Origin: Alphaproteobacteria bacterium
GTDB lineage: Bacteria; Pseudomonadota; Alphaproteobacteria; JALRGP01
DNA: 7,619 bases
Assembly: GCA_023259685.1 (NCBI GenBank)
Contig: JALRGP010000049.1
Location: 1 to 7,619 of the forward strand
Reading direction: 5' to 3'
Below the pieces are notes generated by a model. That model was not told the origin of the DNA and made no database searches. It worked only from the letters and a program-made list of their open reading frames with translations. This document shows, piece by piece, positions 1 through 6,084 of this stretch. Each line of letters starts with the position of its first letter. The stretch's first letter is position 1. Made by a program: the position numbers and the translations under genes.

Positions 1-107
1 ATAAAAATTGATTTCTAATTTAAAAAATAATATAATTAAAAATAATTGCCCCCCACTTTTAATCGCACCCGTTTAATGCAGTAAAGATCACGGTTCTTTC
101 CTTATCA

Positions 108-116
108 TGCTATAAT
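108..116 (+). promoter_or_regulatory. Extended -10 promoter element for the folD operon
   Basis: The sequence TGC followed by TATAAT is a perfect extended -10 (TGn plus consensus hexamer) for a sigma-70 type factor. No good -35 hexamer lies 16-18 bases upstream, as is common for extended -10 promoters. Transcription would begin near 122-124, about 20 bases before the folD start codon. The preceding 107 bases are AT-rich and hold no other recognisable feature. Confidence 0.55.
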
Positions 117-144
117 AAGAAAATTTTTTGATGTATGAATTGTA

Positions 145-981
145 TTGAATCAACTTATTTGCGGTCATCAAATTCGAGATCAATTATATGTCAGTTTAAA
201 AAATCGTATCAAAGATCCTATTGGGTTTGCTATTATTCAAATTGGTAATGATGGTCCAAGCGATATTTATGTCAAAAGAAAATTAGCCTATGCAAACAAA
301 TTTAATATTCATGGTCATCACTTTATATTAGATTCACATGTATCTGAGGGTCGTGTTATTGATCTCATCAAACAACTCAATCATGATCCATCTATCCATG
401 GGATAATTGTACAATTGCCAATTCCCAAGCATTTAAATATGCGTTTTATCATCGACCATATTGTGCCCCATAAGGATATTGATGGGTTAACGTCAATTAA
501 TTTAGGCAGGATGATGACGCACAAAGAACCTTTTTTTATCCCATGTACGGTCAAAGGATGTTTGGCCGCACTCAATTCTTTAAACGAGGATTTTTCTGGG
601 AAAACAGCCGTTGTCATTGGAAGATCCCTTTTGGTTGGTCGTCCCCTTGGATTGGCGTTGCTTGAGAAAAATATTACGGTGATCATGGCCCATTCCCATA
701 CAAAAGATTTGGTCTCTTTATGCCAATCTGCAGACATCCTTGTGGCCGCAGCAGGTGTTGCCTCTCTTATTTCTCAAAAACATGTTAAAAAAGGTGGAAT
801 CATATTAGACGTCGGCATTACTAAAAAACCAGACGGATCCATTGTTGGGGATGTGGATTTTGATGTTGTCGCTCCCTATGTCCGTGCCATCACACCGGTG
901 CCAGGGGGAATTGGCCCTTTAACGGTACACTTTTTAATTGATAATGCTGTAAAGGCCTATGAAAATCAAAAATTTCAATAA
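145..981 (+). CDS. folD: Bifunctional methylenetetrahydrofolate dehydrogenase / methenyltetrahydrofolate cyclohydrolase FolD
   Basis: FolD interconverts 5,10-methylene-, 5,10-methenyl- and 10-formyl-tetrahydrofolate in the cytoplasm with NADP, supplying one-carbon units for purines and initiator formyl-Met-tRNA. Visible family marks are Y42 and K46 in SDIYVKRK (catalytic lysine), VQLPIP (89-94), KDIDGL (110-115), the nucleotide-binding GRSLLVGRP (159-167), GDVDF (235-239) and TPVPGGIGPLT (250-260). At 278 residues it is slightly shorter than the usual 280-300. The start is TTG: an in-frame TGA lies at 136-138, no ATG is in frame nearby, and the TTG puts N-QLICGHQI where other FolD proteins begin. 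The normally conserved PCTPxG reads PCTVKG (133-138), a proline-to-valine change near the active site. No clear Shine-Dalgarno is visible. The 3' end overlaps tsaE by 23 bases. Family assignment is very secure. Confidence 0.96.
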   Translation: MNQLICGHQIRDQLYVSLKNRIKDPIGFAIIQIGNDGPSDIYVKRKLAYANKFNIHGHHFILDSHVSEGRVIDLIKQLNHDPSIHGIIVQLPIPKHLNMRFIIDHIVPHKDIDGLTSINLGRMMTHKEPFFIPCTVKGCLAALNSLNEDFSGKTAVVIGRSLLVGRPLGLALLEKNITVIMAHSHTKDLVSLCQSADILVAAAGVASLISQKHVKKGGIILDVGITKKPDGSIVGDVDFDVVAPYVRAITPVPGGIGPLTVHFLIDNAVKAYENQKFQ

Positions 982-1387
982 TATCACTGATACAGATCTG
1001 CAAGAAATCTCGTTAGATTTTTTAGATATTTTAAAAAGAAATATACCAATGTTATTGCATGGGGATTTGGGTATGGGAAAAACGACCTTTGTAAAACATT
1101 TATTGTTTCATGTAGGTTGTCAAGATGTGGTGACAAGTCCCACATTTTCTTTAGTCCATACCTATGAGACCTCGATCGGTCCTGTGCATCACTTTGATTT
1201 GTACCGCATTGAAAAAGAAGAAGATCTAATGAATATTGGATTTTATGATGTTTTGCATCATGAGCCGGTCATTATTGAATGGCCAAAGGTTATGATTCAA
1301 CCATGTGTGGCCGTACATATCAATCCCGCTGCGTCATCAACAACGCGCCATATGAGTGTTCATTATGCATCAACCCGTTTTGCTTAA
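959..1387 (+). CDS. tsaE: tRNA threonylcarbamoyladenosine biosynthesis ATPase TsaE
   Basis: TsaE is the P-loop ATPase that works with TsaB and TsaD to place the t6A modification at A37 of ANN-decoding tRNAs; it is near-universal in bacteria. The 142-residue product has the family length. It shows a Walker A loop GDLGMGKT (35-42), the switch-like SPTF (60-63), HFDLYR (78-83) and IEWPK (106-110; canonical IEWPE), in family order. The ATG lies inside the end of folD (23-base overlap) and the gene overlaps rsmH by 23 bases, so translation of the three genes is probably coupled. The last ~25 residues are poorly conserved and carry no motif. Many alphaproteobacteria have TsaE fused to or followed by a phosphotransferase; here it stands alone. 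Confidence 0.93.
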   Translation: MKIKNFNNITDTDLQEISLDFLDILKRNIPMLLHGDLGMGKTTFVKHLLFHVGCQDVVTSPTFSLVHTYETSIGPVHHFDLYRIEKEEDLMNIGFYDVLHHEPVIIEWPKVMIQPCVAVHINPAASSTTRHMSVHYASTRFA

Positions 1388-2219
1388 TGACATGTTGGCG
1401 TGTCTCAATGTATCAAAAGGGAAAATATATTTAGATGCGACTTTTGGCGGTGGTGGATATAGCCAAGCGATTTTAGAACAAGGAGGCCAAGTGATTGCCA
1501 TTGACCGTGATCAAGACGCCATTGACCGGGCCAAGCACTTGGGAATATCATGTTTTCATATGACTTTTTCCGAATTAGAGAGCATTTTCCCTGATACATT
1601 ATTTGATGGTATTGTTTTTGATTTTGGTGTGTCGTCCTTTCAAATTGATGAAGCGGAGCGAGGATTTTCATTTCAAAAAGATGGCCCCCTTGATATGCGT
1701 ATGGGCAAATCTACCATCAGCGCCAAGGATGTTGTGAATGATTTAAAGGAAAAAGATTTAGCCGATCTAATTTTTTCTTATGGAGATGAGCCGAGATCTC
1801 GATCCATTGCCCACGCGATTTGTACCCATCGTCAACAAAAACCTTTTACATCTACCCTGCAGCTTGCACAGGTGATTCGCTCCGTTGTGCCTTCAAAGCC
1901 GGGATTTGACGGAGCTACGTTGACATTTCAAGCTATCCGTATGTACGTCAATGATGAACTCAGAGAAATTCATCATGGACTGACCTATGCTATGTCACAT
2001 CTGAGCCCTTTGGGCAGACTAGTGTGCGTATCATTCCATAGTTTGGAAGATCGCCTTGTAAAAAATGCGCTAAAAGCATCTCCTTTAACTTTATTTAATA
2101 AAAAAGTCATCATACCTAGCAACGCTGAAATTCATGCTAATCCACGCAGCCGCTCTGCAAGACTGCGGTGCGCATGCAACAATTTAGAAAACCAGCACAT
2201 CAAAAAATTTGAGAAATGA
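1365..2219 (+). CDS. rsmH: 16S rRNA (cytosine(1402)-N(4))-methyltransferase RsmH
   Basis: RsmH (MraW) uses S-adenosylmethionine to methylate N4 of C1402 in the 16S rRNA decoding centre. The start is taken as ATG 1365, because MHQPVLLNDML matches the family N-terminus; a GTG at 1356 would add three residues. The product is 284 residues, slightly short for the family. It has the SAM loop DATFGGGGYS (24-33), FDFGVSS (85-91), RGFSF and GPLDMRM (about 99-113), NDEL (196-199), SFHSLEDR (223-230) and NPRSRSA (259-265). The DATFGGGGYS variant resembles alphaproteobacterial forms. It overlaps tsaE by 23 bases and ends the folD operon. In many bacteria rsmH heads the division/cell-wall cluster with ftsL and ftsI next; neither is here, and an IS remnant follows instead. 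Confidence 0.95.
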   Translation: MHQPVLLNDMLACLNVSKGKIYLDATFGGGGYSQAILEQGGQVIAIDRDQDAIDRAKHLGISCFHMTFSELESIFPDTLFDGIVFDFGVSSFQIDEAERGFSFQKDGPLDMRMGKSTISAKDVVNDLKEKDLADLIFSYGDEPRSRSIAHAICTHRQQKPFTSTLQLAQVIRSVVPSKPGFDGATLTFQAIRMYVNDELREIHHGLTYAMSHLSPLGRLVCVSFHSLEDRLVKNALKASPLTLFNKKVIIPSNAEIHANPRSRSARLRCACNNLENQHIKKFEK

Positions 2220-2264
2220 TCTTTGTGAATTTAACGTAGTTAAAACCAAATCTTCAAGTTATTT

Positions 2265-2295
2265 GATTGAATTTTCTCCTTAATTTAATTCAATC
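2265..2295 (+). repeat. Inverted repeat / hairpin downstream of rsmH
   Basis: GATTGAATT (2265-2273) and AATTCAATC (2287-2295) are perfect 9-base inverted arms around a 13-base loop. The stem is AT-rich and no U-tract follows on the plus strand, so it is a weak candidate terminator for the folD-tsaE-rsmH transcript. It may simply be part of the decayed IS remnant that begins beside it. Confidence 0.3.
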
Positions 2296-2298
2296 TAG

Positions 2299-2369
2299 CA
2301 TGTATTATTTGGCTTTTACCCAACTTATTTTATTGCAAATTTGCCACAAATTTTCATGCGTAGGCCCTG
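2299..2369 (-). mobile_element. Degenerate terminus of an ISAs1-family insertion sequence
   Basis: Read on the minus strand from 2369, this 71-base stretch starts with CAGGGCCTACGC and matches the terminus at 7430-7503: the first 26 bases are identical, and the rest shows scattered substitutions and a 3-base length difference, ending in a shared GCCAArTAATAC block. The right-hand copy leads into an ISAs1-type transposase; this copy has no transposase. Weaker similarity (for example ATCAAAT on the minus strand) continues toward rsmH, so the remnant may reach about 2220. I infer a relic of an inserted IS of which only the left end survives, or a short non-autonomous derivative. The boundary at 2369 is sharp. 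It lies 57 bases upstream of the flagellar operon. Confidence 0.7.
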
Positions 2370-2425
2370 TGGGATATGGCACATCTATTGCATATAATAA
2401 AAAAATATTTTGACGTGTTTGAATA

Positions 2426-2692
2426 ATGATCTCTCGTTTGATGACAACCGAGCCTACAGAAAAAAACCACATGATGAAAATGTCGGCCAAAAACTTAGAA
2501 AAAAATTTATGTCAAAACCTATTTAAACACATACTCAAAGAAGATTCATCGTTATTTGCCGGTGCTCACATGGGAAAAATGATGCATTCATTTATGGTGG
2601 AAGCAATTGCGGATGTCATTCACCCCGTTTTAAATATGCAGGAATCATTTTTAAAATCCATGAATAAAATGGAGGATGCTTCCCATGTTTGA
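2426..2692 (+). CDS. flgJ: Flagellar rod-binding protein (FlgJ N-domain / CheL type)
   Basis: This 88-residue protein looks like the rod-binding domain (N-terminal half of FlgJ, or the alphaproteobacterial CheL) that caps and assists polymerisation of the flagellar rod in the periplasm. Visible agreement with the family is KNLEKNLCQNLFKHILKE (22-39), where a FExxFLxxML helix is expected, then LFAGAHMGKMMHSFMVEAIADVI (43-65), corresponding to the gg..g..~~~ml~~~~a~~ia pattern. There is no muramidase domain, as usual in alphaproteobacteria. The start is uncertain: ATGs at 2426, 2441, 2471, 2474 and 2480 are in frame and none has a convincing ribosome site. An IS terminus ends 57 bases upstream, so the original 5' end or promoter may have been replaced. 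It overlaps the next gene by 8 bases, which supports the flagellar reading. The name rests on pattern and context. Confidence 0.68.
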   Translation: MISRLMTTEPTEKNHMMKMSAKNLEKNLCQNLFKHILKEDSSLFAGAHMGKMMHSFMVEAIADVIHPVLNMQESFLKSMNKMEDASHV

Positions 2693-3056
2693 TGTGCTTA
2701 AAACTGATTACTGGAATGCGAAAGAGCAATTGGATGTGTTTTTGAAAAATGAAATCGTGAATATTCAACAGCGCGACCTTGACACAATTATGACATCCCA
2801 TGAACGTCGTGAAAGTTTATTTCAACACCATTTTAATGCCATTCACAGTATTTTATCCTATTGCCAGACGCATACAGATTCATCAAAACATGAATTAAAA
2901 AACATCTATGCAGCCATGCACCAAACCTATGGTTTGATGGATGATTACTATATTGCTTTGGATAATGCTACCCAACATTACAACCATGAGTATATCTGGA
3001 ATCAAGGGGTTCATCCGTTTCAATCCTATTCTAAAAAAGGGTTAGTGTCTTCATGA
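2685..3056 (+). CDS. FlgN-like flagellar export chaperone
   Basis: A 123-residue, mostly helical and charged protein. LDVFLKNEIVNIQQRDLDTIMTSH fits the FlgN pattern of a helix with L..LL..E..AL..RD...L, followed by a second amphipathic helix. FlgN is the cytoplasmic chaperone that delivers FlgK and FlgL to the flagellar export gate. Position between the rod-binding gene and flgK is what expected for such a chaperone, and the coupling is tight: its TGA overlaps the flgK ATG as ATGA. Start chosen at ATG 2685, because GGAGG at 2671-2675 is correctly spaced for it; the in-frame ATG at 2676 directly abuts that site and is less likely. There is no signal peptide or membrane segment. Sequence similarity alone is weak, so this is a context-aided call. 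Confidence 0.55.
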   Translation: MFDVLKTDYWNAKEQLDVFLKNEIVNIQQRDLDTIMTSHERRESLFQHHFNAIHSILSYCQTHTDSSKHELKNIYAAMHQTYGLMDDYYIALDNATQHYNHEYIWNQGVHPFQSYSKKGLVSS

Positions 3057-4426
3057 TCAACGGCTTTCAACCGTATGTCATCCTTAAAAATTCATTATTA
3101 ACAATTGAAAAAGCCATGGGCGTGGTTTCCACAAATATGGCAATGAAAGAAGACAGTTCCAGACCTAAAAATACGGTGTATATGAACACCCAAACGGTTG
3201 TGTGCCAAGCCTATAATTTATCATTAACCGTCAAAAGCTTGGGACAAAATGATCCACGTTTCAATGATTTAGGTGATCAACATGGCAACGTCCGTTACCA
3301 AGATATTTTATGTGATTATTTAAAAGGATTAGAACATGAATTGGGTCAAAAGATACCTGAAAACACTCTTATCCATACATTGACGGACGTGGTGAATGCC
3401 CTTGGCAATGTGGAAGCAAATCCAACATATGAAAACAAAGAATTGGTTCGTTTAACCCTTGATAAACACATTCATCAACTCAATCGTATTGCGACTTATT
3501 TAAATAATCTTAAGGATAAAACTGACGGTGATATTCAAAACATGATTCCAACCATCCCAGATCTTTTGGATAAAATTGCCGATGCGAACCGTTCCCATGG
3601 CGATTGTCATTGCGGGTGTGATGATATCGAGGAATTATCCAAAACCGGTATGATGCGTAGCCTCATCCATGAATTATCGGGATACATGGATATTGACGTC
3701 AAATATCATGATGATGGTATGGTGAGCATTTTTACCAAAAGTGGCGTGCCCTTGGTGGATCGACAGATCAGTTATCCCATCTCCTTTCATTCGTCCGATG
3801 GTAAAGTGTATGTTGGTGATATTGACATCACATCCGATCTTAAAAGTGGAGCACTCAAGGCATTATTGGATTTAAAAAACACCATCCTTCCGGGTTTTTT
3901 ACAAGAATTGGATACCTATAGCCAATATCTTGGACATCATTTTAATGGGATCAATATCGCCAATCGTATAAAAGATGGAGACAATGCTATTGTTCCTGCA
4001 CGTATGTTTAAAAATATTAACTCTGCCATGACGATTGCCATTGACACGACCTATGTGGGTCATGCTTTTGAATATATTTGCCACGAAAGGGATACACGCC
4101 CCATTCATGAGATGATCGATGTTTTAAACTATAAGCAGTATGATTTTCCAAAGTCATTGCTCCACGACGCGCGAAAAACGACGTTGCGTGATTACATGAC
4201 CATTTGGTTGTCCCACGTCTTTACAACAATTAAAAATGCTAAAGATGATCAGGTGGCGGATAAACAAGCGTACGATGGATTGTCCAATGATCTGTCACAG
4301 CAATTTAAAACCGATTATGAACAGGAAATGATGCGTTACCAAGAATTATTCCAAACACGAAAATTCCTGTTGGACACACTGAAGATGATGAAACAAATGC
4401 AAGAGGCGTTATCGAATTTGATGTAG
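3053..4426 (+). CDS. flgK: Flagellar hook-associated protein 1 FlgK, divergent
   Basis: FlgK forms the first hook-filament junction ring outside the cell. The 457 residues follow FlgK architecture. The N-terminal rod/hook helix is LLTIEKAMGVVSTNMAM (15-31), matching the ...MDVVSNNIAN motif. The junction domain runs to about 180, with EANPTYENKELVRLTLDKH (121-139) and IPDLLDKIADAN (168-179), like the nP...R..vl and IN.L...IA.LN segments. GVPLVD (231-236) resembles G..LVD. GALKALLDLKNTILPGFLQELDTY (266-289) matches G.l.gLl..rD..lP....LD.l. The C-terminal helix (about 411-457) is typical (DYEQEMMRYQELFQTRKFLLDT). Oddities are the loss of the exact NNIAN motif and a CHCGC cluster (185-189), where most FlgK have an nDLlDqRD segment. 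ATG 3053 is coupled to the upstream gene; no flgL follows. Confidence 0.78.
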   Translation: MINGFQPYVILKNSLLTIEKAMGVVSTNMAMKEDSSRPKNTVYMNTQTVVCQAYNLSLTVKSLGQNDPRFNDLGDQHGNVRYQDILCDYLKGLEHELGQKIPENTLIHTLTDVVNALGNVEANPTYENKELVRLTLDKHIHQLNRIATYLNNLKDKTDGDIQNMIPTIPDLLDKIADANRSHGDCHCGCDDIEELSKTGMMRSLIHELSGYMDIDVKYHDDGMVSIFTKSGVPLVDRQISYPISFHSSDGKVYVGDIDITSDLKSGALKALLDLKNTILPGFLQELDTYSQYLGHHFNGINIANRIKDGDNAIVPARMFKNINSAMTIAIDTTYVGHAFEYICHERDTRPIHEMIDVLNYKQYDFPKSLLHDARKTTLRDYMTIWLSHVFTTIKNAKDDQVADKQAYDGLSNDLSQQFKTDYEQEMMRYQELFQTRKFLLDTLKMMKQMQEALSNLM

Positions 4427-4438
4427 CAATTAACCACT

Positions 4439-4693
4439 TTAATTCAAAATCCATTGGCCATCTTTTTTAATCGCATCGTACATGGCGTCCGGAGCCAAAT
4501 CGGCAGCATTTGGCCAAGTTACAATACCATCCTCCACGAAAACTTGATTAAAGAACTCAAGGTTTTTTAAGGGCTCAAACACGCCTGTAAGGTGTGATGG
4601 TGAAAAACGGACCCGTCCCGTCATTCCATCAACAAAAGTCACCTCTAAAACCAAGTGTTCTTGAAGCGTGATATGTTTAACATTCCAATGCAT
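4439..4693 (-). CDS. DUF2442 domain-containing protein
   Basis: An 84-residue protein covering the whole DUF2442 domain: an N-terminal beta hairpin (HITLQEHLVLEVTFVDGMTGRVRF), GVFEPLKN (37-44), F..V.VEDGIVTWPNAADLAPDAMY, which is the diagnostic F..v.v..g.i.WpnG.DL.PD.lY pattern. DUF2442 genes usually sit directly downstream of a DUF4160 gene and the pair is often listed as a putative toxin-antitoxin-like module; the biochemical role is not established. Here the strong ribosome site AAGGAGGAG lies 5 bases before the ATG, and the last 35 codons of the DUF4160 gene lie just upstream (stop at 4705). The gene runs opposite to flgK with 12 bases between stop codons. It is intact, although its partner is broken by an IS66 remnant, so its original promoter is probably lost. 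Confidence 0.88.
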   Translation of the reverse strand: MHWNVKHITLQEHLVLEVTFVDGMTGRVRFSPSHLTGVFEPLKNLEFFNQVFVEDGIVTWPNAADLAPDAMYDAIKKDGQWILN

Positions 4694-4704
4694 GAGTCTC
4701 CTCC

Positions 4705-4812
4705 TTAATTAAGTGGTTCGATTTTATGTAGAATCTCTTTTTTCTCAGCTAAAGCCCAATTGTCTAATAATTCTGACTGATGGAGTTCCGCCCAATCCAA
4801 TACAAGTTCTAA
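4705..4812 (-). pseudogene. C-terminal fragment of a DUF4160 gene
   Basis: On the minus strand an open frame of 35 codons begins LELVLDWAELHQSE, continues LLDNWALAEKKEI and ends HKIEPLN before TAA. This matches the C-terminal end of DUF4160 proteins (pattern LvLdWAElHqdELl.NWelA....pl.KI.PL), which typically precede DUF2442. The preceding in-frame codon is TAA (4813-4815), so the N-terminal ~50 residues are gone. The break coincides with the start of sequence that leads into an IS66 transposase relic. The fragment has no start codon and is probably untranslated, but its 3' end still carries the DUF2442 ribosome site just after it. Confidence 0.8.
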
Positions 4813-5400
4813 TTAAGCAATAGACACCCATCTCTCTATTCATATTATAACAAATTGCAACTACCCATGTTAATGGATTAAAAAACAACAAATTTAAAAT
4901 AATCTGTTAGTATTTAAAAAAGTTGAGATCAATTTGACGAACCGAACATGAAGGAAAGCTGATGAAAGAATTGAGGAACTGGAAAGACCTTAAATTTAAA
5001 CAGTTCCAACAGTTCAAAGCCCTCCATCATCGGACGGACTTTGTAAAAAACCATCTCCAACGTCTTTGCGTCCCAAGAGAGATAAAAGTTCTGTTGATAT
5101 TCAACCTCACAAATATCATAAAAGATAGGTCTTTGACATTCCTCCCATCACAGTTCAGGTCACAGAGTCTCAAGCAGAAGTGAAAAGAGCCCTCTAAAAT
5201 CAAGACGAACGTATCTAAAGTTGTTGTAAAAATGTCACAATTCTTTCGTTCAGTGCAAGCGATTGTCTATTTGCCAGTGAGATCTTGCAGTATGTGTAAT
5301 TGTTTCAGCGTCACTTTTCAAAGAGTATATGTCTACTTCCATCCTCTTTGATTCCTTTGTCCGTGTGTCGTTTAGAAAACACACATGCAATTGACTGAAG
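4813..5400 (+). mobile_element. Decayed IS66-family insertion sequence remnant
   Basis: The left edge is placed where the DUF4160 frame stops; TTAAGCAATAGACACCC there resembles the GTAAGC-type ends of IS66 elements, but no matching inverted right end was found. About 145 bases of AT-rich left end precede the transposase relic, with no room for tnpA and tnpB. This fits single-transposase (ISBst12-like) members, or a deletion. Identification rests on the transposase signatures described in the next entry. The right boundary is not visible: recognisable homology fades after about 5300 and the coordinate given is approximate. Confidence 0.7.
4958..5310 (+). pseudogene. IS66 transposase (TnpC) N-terminal remnant, multiply frameshifted
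   Basis: Several pieces in different frames line up with the N-terminal part of IS66 TnpC. ADERIEELE (4958-4984) is the leucine-rich start. NSSNSSK (4999-5019) is followed, after one extra C at 5020, by PPSSDGLCKKPSPTSLRPKRDKSS (from 5021); together these form the family hallmark NSSNSSKPPSSDG. Then DIQPHKYHK stands for GGQPGHKGH. Next, R-stop-VFDIPPITVQVTESQAEVKR has TAG (5126-5128) in place of the usual Gln of RQVFDIPP. The normal C-P-x-C-G segment between these two blocks is missing, implying an internal deletion of roughly 90 bases. Further on, a NQDE and a SVQAIVYL piece remain. The catalytic DDE domain is not recognisable. The element is dead. In this stretch a 73-codon open frame exists but is not the transposase frame. 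Confidence 0.82.
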
Positions 5401-5490
5401 GCCGGGTCATTTGCTCCAGGCCGACACCATATGTTTTGTTTCGTCCATTTTTCCGGCTTCCAGAGCCCCTGGAGGGTGAACTAGGAATGT
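5391..5490. other. Unassigned GC-richer stretch before sixA
   Basis: No gene, RNA or repeat family is recognised here. It is locally richer in G and C (31 of 60 bases at 5401-5460) than the flanking genes. It contains two interleaved inverted pairs: GCCGG (5401-5405) with CCGGC (5453-5457), and CTCCAGG (5414-5420) with CCTGGAG (5468-5474). It may be the distal part of the IS66 relic or other foreign DNA. Confidence 0.3.
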
Positions 5491-5550
5491 TATGTAAAAA
5501 TATAAAATTTTGTTAAAATTTTAATAAAAAGATAAGTATCAATTCTGCTG

Positions 5551-6084
5551 ATGAAACAACTTGCATTAATGCGTCATCTTCACGCTCAATTAAAGGAATT
5601 ACATCCTATTGATCGGAATCGCCCCATGAGTATGCAAGGTATGTATGAATCAGAATCCCTTAAAAAAAAAATTAAAAATTCATTGTCTCACATTGATTTG
5701 ATTTTATGTTCTAACTGTAAACGTGGACGACAATCCTTGGATGCTCTTAAAAACATGATATCTTCCTCATGTACAACAGAATTTGTTGATCGTTTGTACG
5801 AAGCCTCTGTTGATACAATGTTATCTGTGATCAAAGAAATGCCTGAATCGAAAAATAGTATTTTTATCATTGGTCATAATCCCGGTATTCATAACCTTTT
5901 TCACACCATCGTATCGCTATCACCCTTTGATGGTTATAGTCATCGGTTTATCTATCCAACAGGTGGCATTTCTTTTTATGAAGTTCATTCTTTGAAGTGG
6001 TCAAAAATTCGCCTCAAAAATATCAAATACCAATCATTAATTACACCTAGTCTTGATGAAACTGTATACTTTTCAGGGCATTAA
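5551..6084 (+). CDS. sixA: SixA-like phosphohistidine phosphatase (histidine phosphatase superfamily)
   Basis: A 177-residue protein of the SixA branch of the histidine phosphatase superfamily. It has LALMRH (4-9) with the catalytic R8-H9, the DRNRPMS segment (21-27; SixA pattern D..RpLs..G), DLILCSNCKRGRQS (49-62) with the conserved arginine, LYEAS (82-86) and the second catalytic histidine in IIGHNPG (107-113). E. coli SixA dephosphorylates phosphohistidine on HPt domains or the nitrogen PTS; related proteins in alphaproteobacteria are mostly uncharacterised. RHG is replaced by RHLH, which is tolerated in SixA-type proteins (RHAxA). The upstream spacer is very AT-rich (TATAAA at 5501) with no clean promoter or ribosome site. 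A run of ten A lies at 5662-5671. The end overlaps the next gene by 29 bases, implying co-translation. Confidence 0.85.
   Translation: MKQLALMRHLHAQLKELHPIDRNRPMSMQGMYESESLKKKIKNSLSHIDLILCSNCKRGRQSLDALKNMISSSCTTEFVDRLYEASVDTMLSVIKEMPESKNSIFIIGHNPGIHNLFHTIVSLSPFDGYSHRFIYPTGGISFYEVHSLKWSKIRLKNIKYQSLITPSLDETVYFSGH

Noticed and set aside
381..737. A 118-codon minus-strand open frame within folD
   Set aside because: Antisense shadow of a well-supported conserved gene; no motif or ribosome site.
2370..2398. TATAAT at 2393-2398 as a promoter for flgJ
   Set aside because: The -10 hexamer is perfect but no -35 or extended -10 element accompanies it in very AT-rich DNA; too weak to list as a feature.
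2305..2490. A 61-codon minus-strand open frame ending GPTHENLW plus tail
   Set aside because: It crosses the IS terminus boundary and antisense of flgJ, has no ribosome site or family similarity, and its tail is just the translated IS end.
3899..4108. A 69-codon minus-strand open frame within flgK
   Set aside because: Antisense shadow inside a gene with clear family pattern in the forward frame.
4428..4444. AATTAA...TTAATT inverted repeat between flgK and the DUF2442 stop as a bidirectional terminator
   Set aside because: Six A/T-only pairs with a five-base loop and no GC stem; expected by chance here.
4962..5183. A 73-codon plus-strand open frame starting MKELRNWKDLKFKQ
   Set aside because: It is an out-of-frame reading of the IS66 transposase relic; the family signatures appear in the other two frames over the same bases.
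5264..5280. TTGTCTATTTGCC as an inverted right end of the IS66 element
   Set aside because: Only loosely resembles the reverse complement of the presumed left end and falls within the recognisable SVQAIVYL coding remnant.
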